Assembly (NCBI RefSeq): GCF_000190575.1
Contig: NC_015164.1
Span: 2,356,001-2,420,000, forward strand
Direction: 5' to 3'
Source: Phocaeicola salanitronis DSM 18170
GTDB taxonomy: Bacteria; Bacteroidota; Bacteroidia; Bacteroidales; Bacteroidaceae
DNA length: 64,000 nucleotides
Positions within the stretch are counted from its first letter, which is position 1. Every line of letters begins with the position of its first letter. Both the position numbers and the translations under genes were made by a program. Shown here piece by piece: positions 35,731 through 45,828 of the stretch. The notes beneath the pieces were generated by a model. The model was given only the letters and a program-made list of their open reading frames with translations. It had not been told where the DNA came from and searched no databases.

Positions 35731-36471
35731 ATGCGATACAAAGAACTGATAGACAAATCACGGATACCGGCGCACATCGCCATTATCATGGACGGCAACG
35801 GGCGGTGGGCGAAGCAGCGCGGCATGGCTCGTTCGTACGGGCATCAGGCTGGCGCAGAGACGGTACACGCCATAGCCGAGGAAGCGGCAAGGCTGGGCGT
35901 CAAATACCTGACCCTTTACACCTTCTCCACCGAGAACTGGAAACGCCCCGCCGAAGAGGTGTCTGCCCTGATGAGCCTGCTGATGGACTCGATAGAAGAA
36001 GACACGCTGATGAAGAACAACATCCGTTTCCGCATCATCGGAGAAACGGAAAAATTGCCCGCCGATGTCTTCGAACGCCTGAACCAATGCATTGCACATA
36101 CCGCGGGGAATACAGGCATGTGCCTGGTGCTGGCACTCAGCTATTCCTCGAAATGGGAAATCACCGAAGCGGTCAAGCAGATAGCCTCGCAAGTGGAAAA
36201 CCATCAGCTGGCAATAGCGGATATCACCGACCAGACCATCGACCGGTTCCTGTCGACCCGTTTCATGCCCGACCCGGACTTACTGATACGCACGGGAGGC
36301 GAGATACGGCTCAGCAATTACCTGCTATGGCAATGCGCGTATTCCGAACTGTATTTTTGCGACACCTTCTGGCCCGACTTCAAGGAGGAAGAGTTCTGCA
36401 AGGCAATTTATGACTATCAACAAAGAGAACGCCGATTTGGCAAAACAAGTGAACAACTATTGAAACAATGA
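35731..36471 (+). CDS. uppS: Undecaprenyl diphosphate synthase (isoprenyl transferase)
   Basis: A 246-residue cis-prenyltransferase that extends farnesyl diphosphate to undecaprenyl diphosphate, the lipid carrier for peptidoglycan and surface polysaccharides. [20 protein letters not shown] carries the catalytic Asp and basic residues. [17 protein letters not shown] and [20 protein letters not shown] complete the signature. Its stop overlaps the bamA start by 4 bases, giving translational coupling to outer-membrane assembly. Confidence 0.96.
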   Translation: MRYKELIDKSRIPAHIAIIMDGNGRWAKQRGMARSYGHQAGAETVHAIAEEAARLGVKYLTLYTFSTENWKRPAEEVSALMSLLMDSIEEDTLMKNNIRFRIIGETEKLPADVFERLNQCIAHTAGNTGMCLVLALSYSSKWEITEAVKQIASQVENHQLAIADITDQTIDRFLSTRFMPDPDLLIRTGGEIRLSNYLLWQCAYSELYFCDTFWPDFKEEEFCKAIYDYQQRERRFGKTSEQLLKQ

Positions 36472-39125
36472 AAATAAAAAAGATGCGATACTGTTTTTTT
36501 CTGATTCTATTGACCCTGACCTGCATCTGTGTACCGGCGGCAAGCCATGCGCAAGAAAGCACTGCGACAGAAGGCGAGAAACCCGTTATCCTCTATAACG
36601 GAACACCCAAGAAGTATGAAATCGCCGACATCAAAGTAGAAGGAGTAAAGAACTACGAAGACTATGTATTGATAGGCATATCAGGGCTTGCCGTAGGGCA
36701 GACCATTACCGTACCGGGAGACGACATCACCGGAGCGGTGAAACGCTACTGGCGGCACGGCCTGTTCTCAGACGTGAAAATCTCCGCAGACAAGATAGAA
36801 GGGAACAAAATATGGCTCCGCATCGAACTGACCCAGCGCCCGCGCATCGCCGACATCCGTTTCAACGGCATCAAGAAAGGCGAACGCGAAAACTTGCAGG
36901 AAAAGCTGGGCAACATGGTAAAGGGCATGCAGATTACCCCGAACATGGTAGACCGTGCGAAAATCATCATCAAGAAATACTTCGACGAAAAAGGCTTCAA
37001 GAACGCCGAAATCAATATCATCGAACGCGAAGACCCCAAAGACAAGGAACAAGTGTATGTAGACGTGAACATCGACAAGAAAGAGAAAGTCAAGGTACAC
37101 TTAATCACCATTGACGGAAACACCGTCCTCAGCGACAAGAAACTGAAACGCACGATGAAGAAAACCAACGAGAAAGGAAAGCTCATCAACCTCTTCCGCT
37201 CGAAGAAATTCATCGACGAACGCTATGAAGAAGACAAACAGAAGATTATCGAAAAATACAACGAGCTGGGATACCGCGATGCCATGATTGAAGTGGACAG
37301 CGTATCGCCCTACGACGAGAAGACGGTAGACATCTACATGAAGATTTACGAAGGAAACAAATATTACCTGCGCAACATCACGTGGGTGGGAAACACCGTA
37401 TATCCGTCCGACCTGCTGAACCAGCAATTACAAATGAAGCACGGCGATGTATATAACCAGAAATTGCTGAACGACCGTATCACGAACGACGAGGACGCCA
37501 TCAAGAACAATTACTACAACAAAGGATACGTATTCTCGAACATCGACCCCGTGGAAGTGAATATCGACGGCGACTCCATCGACCTGGAAATGCGTGTCAT
37601 GGAAGGTCCGCAAGCCAGCATCAGCCACGTACGCATCAACGGAAACGACCGCTTGTACGAGAACGTCATCCGGCGTGAGCTTCGTACCCGTCCGGGAGAC
37701 TTGTTCAGCAAGGAAGCACTGGAACGTTCGTACCGTGAAATCGCCCAAATGGGGCACTTCAATCCGGAGACCATCAACCCCAACGTAGTTCCGAATTACG
37801 AGGACGGTACGGTGGACATCAACTGGGGACTGGAATCGAAGGCAAACGACCAGGTTGAGTTCTCCGCCGGATGGGGACAGACAGGTATCATCGGTAAGCT
37901 GAGCCTGAAGTTCACCAACTTCTCGTTCGCCAACCTGTTCCGGAAGAACGATAATTTCCGCGGTTTCATGCCGCAAGGAGACGGACAAACCTTGACCATC
38001 AGCGGTCAGACCAACGGACGTTACTATCAGGCATATAGCGTCTCATTCCTCGACCCATGGTTTGGAGGCAAACGCCCGAACTCACTTTCGGTATCGGCTT
38101 TCTATTCGGTACAGACCGATATCAGTAGCCAGTATTATAACTCAGCGGTCATGAATAACTTCGCCGGCCTGATGTCGGGTTGGGGAAATTATTATGGCGG
38201 TTATTATGATAACTATGAATCCTTTTATGACCCGGACAAGTCTATTAAGATGTTCGGTGTTTCTCTCGGTTGGGGTAAACGCCTCCGCTGGCCCGATGAC
38301 TATTTCACCGTAATGGCTGAATTGTCCTACCAACGGTTTATGCTGAAAGACTGGAGCTACCTGTACATCATGTTGAATAACGGACAATACATGAATACCG
38401 GTAATTGCAATAGCTTGAGCTTGAACCTGACCTTGTCGCGTAACTCTACCGATAACCCGATATTCCCGCGTTACGGTTCCGAGTTTACCGCATCGTTGCA
38501 GATTACTCCGCCCTATTCGCTCTTCAGCAAGCGGGATTACTCTACCTACGGAAAAGACAGCTACGAAGAAGCGGCAAGCATGTATAAATGGATTGAATAC
38601 CACAAGTGGAAATTCAAATCGAAGACTTATACCGCGTTGATGGATATCCAGAAATGTCCGGTTATCATGACCCGTGCCGAGTTCGGTATCTTGGGACACT
38701 TCAACAAGTACAAACGTTCTCCGTTCGAAACCTTCTATGTAGGTGGTGACGGTATGACGGGATATAGCTACAACTATGCGTCCGAAACCATTGCCCTGCG
38801 TGGATACGAGAACGGAGCCTTAACTCCATACGGAAGCGAAGGTTATGCTTACGTCCGCTTAGGAGCAGAGTTACGCTATCCGTTGATGTTGGAAAACTCA
38901 ACCAGTATCTATGCATTAGGATTTGTTGAAGCAGGTAACGCTTGGACACAAGTATCCGACTTCAACCCGTTTAAGCTGAAACGTTCTGCGGGATTCGGTG
39001 TACGTATCTTCTTGCCTATGATTGGTATGATGGGTATCGACTGGGCATACGGATTTGATAAGATAAACGGCTCGACACAATATAGCGGAAGCCAGTTCCA
39101 CTTTATTATCGGACAAGAATTTTAA
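36468..39125 (+). CDS. bamA: Outer membrane assembly factor BamA (Omp85)
   Basis: An 885-residue Omp85 protein. A signal peptide ([20 protein letters not shown]) is followed by five POTRA domains over roughly residues 45-430 ([74 protein letters not shown]). The 16-strand barrel then ends FHFIIGQEF, with the terminal aromatic typical of outer-membrane proteins. It folds and inserts barrel proteins, including the SusC transporters encoded further right. Barrel regions contain a glycine/tyrosine-rich insertion ([17 protein letters not shown]). Followed by two OmpH/Skp chaperone genes. Confidence 0.95.
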   Translation: MKIKKMRYCFFLILLTLTCICVPAASHAQESTATEGEKPVILYNGTPKKYEIADIKVEGVKNYEDYVLIGISGLAVGQTITVPGDDITGAVKRYWRHGLFSDVKISADKIEGNKIWLRIELTQRPRIADIRFNGIKKGERENLQEKLGNMVKGMQITPNMVDRAKIIIKKYFDEKGFKNAEINIIEREDPKDKEQVYVDVNIDKKEKVKVHLITIDGNTVLSDKKLKRTMKKTNEKGKLINLFRSKKFIDERYEEDKQKIIEKYNELGYRDAMIEVDSVSPYDEKTVDIYMKIYEGNKYYLRNITWVGNTVYPSDLLNQQLQMKHGDVYNQKLLNDRITNDEDAIKNNYYNKGYVFSNIDPVEVNIDGDSIDLEMRVMEGPQASISHVRINGNDRLYENVIRRELRTRPGDLFSKEALERSYREIAQMGHFNPETINPNVVPNYEDGTVDINWGLESKANDQVEFSAGWGQTGIIGKLSLKFTNFSFANLFRKNDNFRGFMPQGDGQTLTISGQTNGRYYQAYSVSFLDPWFGGKRPNSLSVSAFYSVQTDISSQYYNSAVMNNFAGLMSGWGNYYGGYYDNYESFYDPDKSIKMFGVSLGWGKRLRWPDDYFTVMAELSYQRFMLKDWSYLYIMLNNGQYMNTGNCNSLSLNLTLSRNSTDNPIFPRYGSEFTASLQITPPYSLFSKRDYSTYGKDSYEEAASMYKWIEYHKWKFKSKTYTALMDIQKCPVIMTRAEFGILGHFNKYKRSPFETFYVGGDGMTGYSYNYASETIALRGYENGALTPYGSEGYAYVRLGAELRYPLMLENSTSIYALGFVEAGNAWTQVSDFNPFKLKRSAGFGVRIFLPMIGMMGIDWAYGFDKINGSTQYSGSQFHFIIGQEF

Positions 39126-39142
39126 CCTAAAGACCCAAAGAT

Positions 39143-39658
39143 ATGAAAAGATTGATTTTCTCTGCAGCACTGCTTGTGATAAGCCTCTGTACGGCACAGG
39201 CACAGAAATTCGCGTTAATAGACATGGAATTTATCTTGAAGCATATCCCTGCCTATGAACAGGCAAACCAGCAAATGGAATCGCTGTCCCGACAATGGCA
39301 AAGCGAAATAGAAGCCAAAAGCAACGAAGCGAAAGCCCTGTATGAAGCCTATCAGAAAGAAGCCGCTTCGCTCTCCGACGCCCAACGCACCCAAAAAGAA
39401 GAAGCCGTAGTGGCGAAAGAAAAAGAGGCGGCAGAGCTGCGCCAGAAATATTTCGGCCCGCAAGGCGAAATGATGAAGAAACAACAAGAGCTTATCGCTC
39501 CCATCCAGGACCAAATCTACAACGCGGTAAAAGAAATCGCCATGGCGCAGAACTACGACGCTGTAATCGACCGCGCCTCGGCGCAAAGCATGATTTTTGC
39601 CTCTCCCCGCATCGATATCAGCAATGAAGTGCTCTCACGCTTAGGATATTCAAATTAA
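39143..39658 (+). CDS. OmpH/Skp family periplasmic chaperone, copy 1
   Basis: A 171-residue Skp-like protein. The signal peptide (LIFSAALLVISLCTAQA) is followed by the short beta strand FALIDMEFILKHIPAYEQA and a long charged coiled coil (about residues 45-120). Skp forms a trimeric clamp that holds unfolded outer-membrane proteins on the way to BamA. It lies 17 bases after bamA in the same operon. Shorter than copy 2 and without its alanine/proline tail. Confidence 0.9.
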   Translation: MKRLIFSAALLVISLCTAQAQKFALIDMEFILKHIPAYEQANQQMESLSRQWQSEIEAKSNEAKALYEAYQKEAASLSDAQRTQKEEAVVAKEKEAAELRQKYFGPQGEMMKKQQELIAPIQDQIYNAVKEIAMAQNYDAVIDRASAQSMIFASPRIDISNEVLSRLGYSN

Positions 39659-39739
39659 TTTTATACATTTGCAGCCGAGTCCTAAGAAACTACGGAAAGA
39701 AACTAATTAGAAACTAAAAACAAATAGAAATTAAAGATT

Positions 39740-40297
39740 ATGCTGAAAAAAATTGCTTTAGTACTCTTGCTCATCGCTCCGATGAGCTTGTTCGCGCAAA
39801 AGTTCGCGCATTTCAGATCAATGGACATCATCCCGGTTATGCCGGAATATGCAAAGGCTCAAACCGATATCCAAGCATTGCAGAAACAATACGAGGATGA
39901 AATCAAACGCTCGGCGGATGAGTTCAACAAGAAATTTGCTGAATACCAGCAAGAGCAACAGACGCTTCCGCAAAACATCCAGGAACGCCGTCAGAAAGAA
40001 TTGCAGGAAATGCAGGAAAAGGGCATGCAATTCCAACAAGAAGCACAGCAACAGTTGCAGAAAGCGTATACGGACATGATGGACCCGATTTACAAAAAGC
40101 TGGAAGACGCCGTGAAAGCCATTGGAGCAGCCGGAGGATATACGTACGTATTCGACCTGAACCGTACAGACATCCCCTACATCGATGAAAATGTATCGAA
40201 AGACGTTACAAACGACATTAAGACCAAGTTAGGCATCAGCCTGACCGCAGTACCGGCAACACCGGCTGCACCCGCAGCGACTGCTCCGGCAAACTAA
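39740..40297 (+). CDS. OmpH/Skp family periplasmic chaperone, copy 2
   Basis: A 185-residue Skp-like protein: signal peptide MLKKIALVLLLIAPMSLFAQ, core strand FAHFRSMDIIPVMPEYAKAQ, then a glutamine- and glutamate-rich coiled coil and a low-complexity alanine/proline tail (VPATPAAPAATAPAN). Tandem ompH genes after bamA are usual in Bacteroidales; the two may form mixed or separate trimers. The 81-base gap after copy 1 leaves room for a separate promoter or processing site. Confidence 0.9.
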   Translation: MLKKIALVLLLIAPMSLFAQKFAHFRSMDIIPVMPEYAKAQTDIQALQKQYEDEIKRSADEFNKKFAEYQQEQQTLPQNIQERRQKELQEMQEKGMQFQQEAQQQLQKAYTDMMDPIYKKLEDAVKAIGAAGGYTYVFDLNRTDIPYIDENVSKDVTNDIKTKLGISLTAVPATPAAPAATAPAN

Positions 40298-40312
40298 TCC
40301 CCCTTCTGTTTA

Positions 40313-40388
40313 TTCACCGCAGATTAACACAGATTCCCGCAGATTAAAACTTTAAATTCTGCGCCAATCTGCGTTAATCTGCGTTTCT
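40313..40388. repeat. GCAGATTAACACAGA inverted repeat
   Basis: Left arm 40313-40345 (TTCACCGCAGATTAACACAG...) and right arm 40355-40388 (...GCGTTAATCTGCGTTTCTGG) are near-complementary. It lies between ompH and murI and is related to the outer arms at 22411-22698. Confidence 0.75.
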
Positions 40389-40401
40389 GGTTTTAAATAT
40401 C

Positions 40402-41229
40402 ATGACAACCACAGGACCCATCGGCATCTTCGATTCCGGCTACGGAGGATTGACCATTCTCGCCAAAATACGCGAATTGCTCCCCCAGTACAATTACCTC
40501 TATTTAGGCGACAATGCCCGGACACCGTATGGCACGCGCTCGTTTGAAGTGGTCTACGAATTTACGCTTCAAGCGGTACGCAAGCTGTTCGGTTTAGGCT
40601 GCCCCCTGGTAATCCTTGCCTGCAACACCGCTTCGGCAAAAGCCCTGCGCAGCATCCAGCAGCACGACCTGCCTCATCTCGACCCTTCGCGAAGGGTATT
40701 GGGAGTCATCCGCCCTACGGTAGAATGCATCGGAGCACTGACCCATACCCGCCACGTAGGGCTGCTTGCGACCGAAGGCACCGTCCGTTCCCAATCCTAT
40801 CCGTTGGAAATCCATAAACTGTATGCCGATATCCGGCTCACCGGCGTGCCCTGCCCCATGTGGGTGCCCTTAATCGAGAACAATGAATTCAATTCGCCCG
40901 GAGCCGATTATTTCGTGCAGAAATACCTCGGGCAACTGCTCAGCCAAGACCCGGAGATAGACACCATCATCTTAGGATGCACACACTATCCGCTCCTGTT
41001 AGAGAAAATCCGCCGTTACACCCCATCCCATATCCGGCTGGTAGAGCAAGGGAAATACGTAGCGTCCAGCCTCAAAGACTACCTGGCAAGGCATCCGGAA
41101 CTGCGCACCCGATGCGAAACCGGCGGCACCTGCCAGTTCCTCACCACCGAATCCATCGAAAAGTTCCAAGAGTCGGCAAGCATCTTCCTGCATCAAGAAG
41201 TGCAAGTACGCACCGTTACCTTAGAATAA
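40402..41229 (+). CDS. murI: Glutamate racemase
   Basis: A 275-residue MurI that makes D-glutamate for peptidoglycan. The two catalytic cysteines lie in VILACNTASAKAL and IILGCTHYPLLLEKIR, and the N-terminal IGIFDSGYGGLTIL and YLGDNARTPYGTRS motifs bind the substrate. Length is normal. It ends the rightward envelope run DUF6242-uppS-bamA-ompH-ompH-murI, though the repeat before it may separate its transcript. Confidence 0.95.
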   Translation: MTTTGPIGIFDSGYGGLTILAKIRELLPQYNYLYLGDNARTPYGTRSFEVVYEFTLQAVRKLFGLGCPLVILACNTASAKALRSIQQHDLPHLDPSRRVLGVIRPTVECIGALTHTRHVGLLATEGTVRSQSYPLEIHKLYADIRLTGVPCPMWVPLIENNEFNSPGADYFVQKYLGQLLSQDPEIDTIILGCTHYPLLLEKIRRYTPSHIRLVEQGKYVASSLKDYLARHPELRTRCETGGTCQFLTTESIEKFQESASIFLHQEVQVRTVTLE

Positions 41230-41244
41230 GAAACGTTTTTTTAC

Positions 41245-41468
41245 TTGGGAATCCGTGCCCACACCGTGGGGAAGCTTTCCAGCCTTGGGAATCCGTGCCC
41301 ACGCCATGGGGAAGCTTTCCAGCCTTGGGAATCCGTGCCCACACCGTGGGGAAGCTTTCCAGCCTTGGGAAACCGTGCCCACAACGTGGGGAAGCTTTCC
41401 AGCCTTGGGAAACCGTGCCCACAACGTGGGGAAGCTTTCCAGCTTTGGGAAACCGTACCCACGCTGTT
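41245..41468. repeat. 40-bp tandem repeat array, 5 full units and a partial sixth
   Basis: Units start at 41245, 41285, 41325, 41365, 41405 and 41445 (partial). Each reads TTGGGAANCCGTGCCCAC, a variable 3-5 bases, then GTGGGGAAGCTTTCCAGC, so each contains a CCCAC/GTGGG stem and an AAGCTT palindrome. Forty is not a multiple of three, so the open frames here are not real genes. The rest of the 395-base murI-pdxS gap contains a half GTAGAGACG palindrome (41472-41485) and the pdxS leader. Confidence 0.92.
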
Positions 41469-41624
41469 TCCGTAGAGACGATGTGGCATAATAAAATGCA
41501 CAATTTAATGCCGCTTACAGTATAACATGGCTTTATTGGAGAATTTAAATAGGCTCTTAAAATTACCATGTTGCTTTATTTGTTATATTGCCTTGTTTTA
41601 CAAACTTAAGAACTTTAGTAGAAG

Positions 41625-42500
41625 ATGAAGAATGAAAGGTACGAGCTGAATAAGAATTTGGCTCAAATGTTGAAAGGAGGCGTTATCATGGATGTAACGA
41701 CTCCGGAGCAAGCAAAGATTGCCGAACAGGCAGGTGCAGTAGCAGTTATGGCATTGGAACGCATTCCGGCTGATATCCGTGCAGCGGGCGGAGTTGCCCG
41801 TATGAGCGACCCGAAGATGATACGTGGCATACAGGAAGCTGTCAGTATTCCTGTGATGGCGAAAGTGCGTATCGGACATTTTGTGGAAGCACAGATATTG
41901 GAAGCGTTGGAAATCGACTACATCGACGAGAGTGAAGTATTGTCACCGGCAGACGGTGTGTTCCATATAGACAAGACCCAATTTAAGGTACCGTTCGTTT
42001 GTGGAGCTAAAAACCTGGGCGAGGCATTGCGCCGTATCGCAGAAGGTGCTTCGATGATTCGTACCAAAGGAGAACCGGGCACCGGCGATGTGATTCAGGC
42101 AGTGACTCACATGCGCAGCATGATGCGCGACATCCGCCGCGTACAGGCACTTGCCGAAGACGAACTGTACAATGAGGCCAAAGAGCTGGAAGTGCCGTTG
42201 GACTTGTTGCGGTATGTACACGAAAACGGAAAGCTTCCCGTAGTGAATTTCGCTGCCGGAGGTGTAGCCACTCCTGCCGATGCCGCCTTGATGATGCAAC
42301 TGGGGGCTGAAGGTGTGTTTGTCGGTTCCGGTATCTTCAAGTCTGGCAATCCCGAAAAGCGGGCGCGCGCCATTGTCAATGCCGTGACCAACTATAACGA
42401 CGCTAAGTTATTGGCAGAGGTTTCTACCGATTTGGGCGAAGCCATGGTAGGCATTAACGAAGATGAAATCACCCTGTTGATGGCAGAAAGAGGAAAATAA
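41625..42500 (+). CDS. pdxS: Pyridoxal 5'-phosphate synthase subunit PdxS
   Basis: A 291-residue PdxS barrel, which builds PLP from ribose 5-phosphate, glyceraldehyde 3-phosphate and ammonia. The catalytic lysines lie in [17 protein letters not shown] and [19 protein letters not shown], and the phosphate-binding loop is [13 protein letters not shown]. Ammonia comes from PdxT, whose gene begins 12 bases later, so the two are co-transcribed and assemble as a 12+12 complex. PLP from here would serve metY among others. Confidence 0.97.
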   Translation: MKNERYELNKNLAQMLKGGVIMDVTTPEQAKIAEQAGAVAVMALERIPADIRAAGGVARMSDPKMIRGIQEAVSIPVMAKVRIGHFVEAQILEALEIDYIDESEVLSPADGVFHIDKTQFKVPFVCGAKNLGEALRRIAEGASMIRTKGEPGTGDVIQAVTHMRSMMRDIRRVQALAEDELYNEAKELEVPLDLLRYVHENGKLPVVNFAAGGVATPADAALMMQLGAEGVFVGSGIFKSGNPEKRARAIVNAVTNYNDAKLLAEVSTDLGEAMVGINEDEITLLMAERGK

Positions 42501-42512
42501 CCGGGAAAGGAT

Positions 42513-43088
42513 ATGCTGAAAATAGGTGTTTTGGCGCTGCAAGGAGCTTTCCTTGAGCACGAACAGATGTTAGACCGCTTGGGTGTAGCACATTTTCAAA
42601 TCCGCCAATTATCCGATTTGTCCTGCCCCATGGACGGGCTGATTATACCAGGCGGAGAGAGTACGGCTATCGGCAAGCTTTTGAATAGCCTGGATATGAT
42701 GTCTCCGCTTAGGGAGAAGGTGAAAGAAGGATTGCCCGTATTCGGTACATGTGCAGGTATGATTCTATTGGCAAATGAAATAGAAAACGACCCGAAGCGC
42801 TACTTGCAAGTGATGGACATCTGCGTGAAACGCAATGCATACGGCCGCCAGTTAGGCAGTTTCTTCACACGTGACCTGTTTGCCGGACAAGAAATACCCA
42901 TGACTTTCATCCGTGCTCCTTATATAAATAAGGCAGGCGCGCAGGTGGAAGTCTTGTCAACGGTAGACGGGCACATCGTAGCAGCACGTGAAAAGAACAT
43001 GTTGGTCTGCTCGTTCCACCCCGAACTGACGGATGACACCACGGTACATGCTTATTTCATCGAGAAAATGGCACGAAGCAGCAGGTGA
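42513..43088 (+). CDS. pdxT: Pyridoxal 5'-phosphate synthase glutaminase subunit PdxT
   Basis: A 191-residue class I glutaminase that supplies ammonia to PdxS. The start MLKIGVLALQGAFLEH, the oxyanion turn IIPGGESTAIGKLL, the nucleophile cysteine in VFGTCAGMILLAN and the His/Glu pair in SFHPELTDD are all present. It closes the pdxST operon and is followed by a strong bidirectional terminator. Confidence 0.97.
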   Translation: MLKIGVLALQGAFLEHEQMLDRLGVAHFQIRQLSDLSCPMDGLIIPGGESTAIGKLLNSLDMMSPLREKVKEGLPVFGTCAGMILLANEIENDPKRYLQVMDICVKRNAYGRQLGSFFTRDLFAGQEIPMTFIRAPYINKAGAQVEVLSTVDGHIVAAREKNMLVCSFHPELTDDTTVHAYFIEKMARSSR

Positions 43089-43114
43089 AGGAATGCTTCA
43101 GTCATTAATTTCTG

Positions 43115-43163
43115 AAGGGGGCGTCAAACGAACGCTGTTGATGTCCGTTTGAGGCGCCCCCTT
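43115..43163. terminator. Bidirectional terminator between pdxT and the PUL
   Basis: AAGGGGGCGTCAAACG (43115-43130) pairs with CGTTTGAGGCGCCCCCTT (43146-43163) apart from small bulges. It lies between the convergent pdxT and first GH3 gene, with T-rich sequence on the plus side. Confidence 0.85.
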
Positions 43164-43174
43164 AATTTTATATT

Positions 43175-45658
43175 TTACTTATTTGGAGTATTCCATTTCT
43201 TGGTAGTGGCGCAAGAAACATTCATTGTCTGGTCACCGACCTGGATACGGAAGTCTCCTTTTTCCAAAATCCACTTACCGTCATAATCCACGAAAGCCAA
43301 ATCAGAACCTTTCAGCTTCAATGTAACGGTTTTGGTTTCACCTGGCTGAAGCTCAACTTTTTCGAAAGCACGGAGACGGCGATTGTCCGGTGTAAGAGAA
43401 GCAACCAAGTCGCTGCTGAATAACAGAACGCTCTCTTTGCCGGCTACCTTGCCGGTATTGGTTACGTCCACCGTAAACGTCAACACATCATCAGCCGTGA
43501 AGTTTGTCTTATCTGCTTTCAGGTTGCTATATTGGTATGAAGTATAACTTAATCCATAACCAAAAGCCCACTGTACGGCTACTTGAGCATCATAGTTATA
43601 AGCCCCTTCCATAGGCTTGCCGATGTGTTCGCACGGTTTATAGTCGTACGTCACGAGCGAATTGATTTCCTTGGGGTATGTATAAGGCATCTTGCCGCTG
43701 AAGTTGGCTTCTCCACTCATCAGCTGAGCCAGAGCATCGCCTCCATAGTTTCCCGGCAACATGGTGTGAATAACCGCTTTTGCCAGAGGTTCTATATCCG
43801 CTAAGATGCGCGGACGCCCTTCGTTCAATACCAAAATAATAGGCTTGCCTGTCTTGGCCAATTCCTTCACCAGATTTTGTTGATTTTCAGAAAGGAAAAG
43901 ATTGGTCAGGTTACCCGGAGTTTCGCAATAAGAGTTTTCACCGATGCAGGCTACGATAACGTCCACATTCTGTGCTGCAGCTACGGCCTTTTCGATTTCG
44001 GGGGCGTTTTCTTCCCACCATAAACCACCTTTCTTGTAAGTGACACCTGCTTCGTAGACGATGTTTCCGGCACCGTATTTAGCTGTCAGCGATTCAAGAA
44101 TCGTGTTATATTGTTGGGCGCATTCATCAGCTTTGTCGCCCTGCCAAGAATAAGACCAACCACCATTCAATGAGCGCATGGAGTTGGCATTCGGTCCTGT
44201 CACCAGGATTTTCTTGCCGGAAGCCAAAGGCAGAATGTTGTCTGTGTTCTTCAATAACACGATGGATTCAATTGCCGCTTGAAGTGCTTTGTCGGCAAAT
44301 TCTTTCGAGCCGAATTTGGGATAATCCTTGAAATCGTTGTAAGGCTTTTCAAAGAGGCCGAGGCGAAGCTTTAAACGCAGAATGCGGCGTACGGCATCGT
44401 CAATACGGCTCATAGGCACTTCGCCCTCTTCAACCAGTTCTTTCAAGAGCGGACAGAAATCCCAGTTGTAGGGATCCATGCTCATGTCAATACCAGCATT
44501 GATTGCCAGCTTGATGGCTTCTTTCTTGGAACCTGCGATATGGTCGCGGTTGTAGAGATTCACAATGTCTGCCCAGTCTGTCACAATCATACCGTCCCAA
44601 TTCAGGTCTTCTTTCAGCCATCCGGTCAACAACTCACGGTTGGCATGGAAAGGCAGGCCGTTGTTCATGGCAGAATTGACCATCAGCGAAAGTGCGCCCG
44701 CCTTTACCATCTCGACATAAGGAGCGAAATGCTTCTCGCGCATGTCTTGCTCGGTTATGGATGAAGGAGTACGGTCTTTTCCAGATACTGGTACGCCGTA
44801 ACCCATGTAATGTTTCATACAAGCGGCTACGTTGTATGACCCTACATGGTTAGGGTCTTCACCTTGGAAACCTAATACAGCTTCTCGTCCCATTTCAGCA
44901 TTCAGGTAAGCATCCTCACCGTAGTTCTCCCACATACGAGGCCAACGGGGATCGCGACCCAAGTCCACAACAGGAGCATACGTCCAAGGGATACTCCCGG
45001 CACGAGTTTCATAAGCCGAAATAGCAGCACCGGTGCGGGTTAGCTCTCGGTTGAACGTAGCACCCATATTGACACCTTGAGGGAAAAGTGTGCCGCCCAG
45101 TGTATAGGTAGTGCCATGGATTTGGTCCACACCGTAAATGTCAGGTATGCCGATTACCTCCATTGATTTCTCCTGAATGCGCTTGATAATTTCCTGCCAC
45201 TTTTCGGGAGTCTGCGCAATGCTGTTGGGTACATTTAAGATAGAGCCTACCTTATACTTGGATACGACGCTATCCAGTTTCGCTTCGTCCATTTGCCAGC
45301 CCTTTTGACTCTCAATGCCTTGAATGCGCATGTATATCTGTATCATGACATCTTGCGAGGGGATACCGCCGGAAAGGTCGAATTCCTTTTCGATACCGTA
45401 TTTCTTCAACACTTTTTCCAATGCCTTGACATCCGGGTTTTTCATGTCAATACCTTCGAAAGGATTGATGCGCTTTTGAATGACATCAATAGTCAGTTCA
45501 CACATTTGACCGATTTTTTCATCCAAGGTCATTCCTTTCAGAATCTCTTCTACGCGCTGTTCGATTTTCTCGTCGCGCGGAATGGCAGGCGCAACGGTTT
45601 GCGCCGCCGCAGACAGGACTGTGCCTGCCGCCATACAAGTTAATATAAACTTCTTCAT
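43175..45658 (-). CDS. GH3 beta-glycosidase (BglX-like), secreted
   Basis: An 827-residue glycoside hydrolase family 3 enzyme. A signal peptide ([17 protein letters not shown]) suggests the periplasm. The GH3 N-terminal barrel carries the catalytic Asp in GMIVTDWAD (residue 361). The C-terminal sandwich holds the acid/base region, and a fibronectin-like domain follows ([20 protein letters not shown]). Specificity among beta-glucosidase and beta-xylosidase cannot be fixed from sequence. In this esterase-rich locus, trimming of xylo- or gluco-oligosaccharides is likely. Start chosen at 45658, where a good signal peptide begins, rather than 18 bases upstream. Last gene of the leftward PUL run. 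Confidence 0.92.
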   Translation of the reverse strand: MKKFILTCMAAGTVLSAAAQTVAPAIPRDEKIEQRVEEILKGMTLDEKIGQMCELTIDVIQKRINPFEGIDMKNPDVKALEKVLKKYGIEKEFDLSGGIPSQDVMIQIYMRIQGIESQKGWQMDEAKLDSVVSKYKVGSILNVPNSIAQTPEKWQEIIKRIQEKSMEVIGIPDIYGVDQIHGTTYTLGGTLFPQGVNMGATFNRELTRTGAAISAYETRAGSIPWTYAPVVDLGRDPRWPRMWENYGEDAYLNAEMGREAVLGFQGEDPNHVGSYNVAACMKHYMGYGVPVSGKDRTPSSITEQDMREKHFAPYVEMVKAGALSLMVNSAMNNGLPFHANRELLTGWLKEDLNWDGMIVTDWADIVNLYNRDHIAGSKKEAIKLAINAGIDMSMDPYNWDFCPLLKELVEEGEVPMSRIDDAVRRILRLKLRLGLFEKPYNDFKDYPKFGSKEFADKALQAAIESIVLLKNTDNILPLASGKKILVTGPNANSMRSLNGGWSYSWQGDKADECAQQYNTILESLTAKYGAGNIVYEAGVTYKKGGLWWEENAPEIEKAVAAAQNVDVIVACIGENSYCETPGNLTNLFLSENQQNLVKELAKTGKPIILVLNEGRPRILADIEPLAKAVIHTMLPGNYGGDALAQLMSGEANFSGKMPYTYPKEINSLVTYDYKPCEHIGKPMEGAYNYDAQVAVQWAFGYGLSYTSYQYSNLKADKTNFTADDVLTFTVDVTNTGKVAGKESVLLFSSDLVASLTPDNRRLRAFEKVELQPGETKTVTLKLKGSDLAFVDYDGKWILEKGDFRIQVGDQTMNVSCATTKKWNTPNK

Positions 45659-45701
45659 TTGATATATCGTATTCATTTACTACCTGTAATTATCATTCCA
45701 G

Positions 45702-45797
45702 TGATATAACTGCATCACGGATACGATTAGTAATCGTTCGCCTGTACGATTATTAATCTTACAGCTGTACGGTTATTAATCCTACAGGTGATGCAGT
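45702..45797. repeat. Phased dyad array (TACGATTANTAATC) inside inverted ends
   Basis: TACGATTAGTAATC at 45722, TACGATTATTAATC at 45745 and TACGGTTATTAATC at 45768, in exact 23-bp steps. The flanks GATATAACTGCATCAC (45702) and GTGATGCAGTTATAT (45788) are inverted repeats of each other. Lies between the two GH3 genes. Confidence 0.82.
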
Positions 45798-45828
45798 TAT
45801 ATGCCGGCACCTGATAGGTTTTCAGGGC

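Noticed and set aside
41216..41569. Open frames of 67-118 codons on both strands across the 40-bp tandem repeats
   Set aside because: The unit length is not a multiple of three, so all frames translate the same repeat cyclically. No start context or domain.
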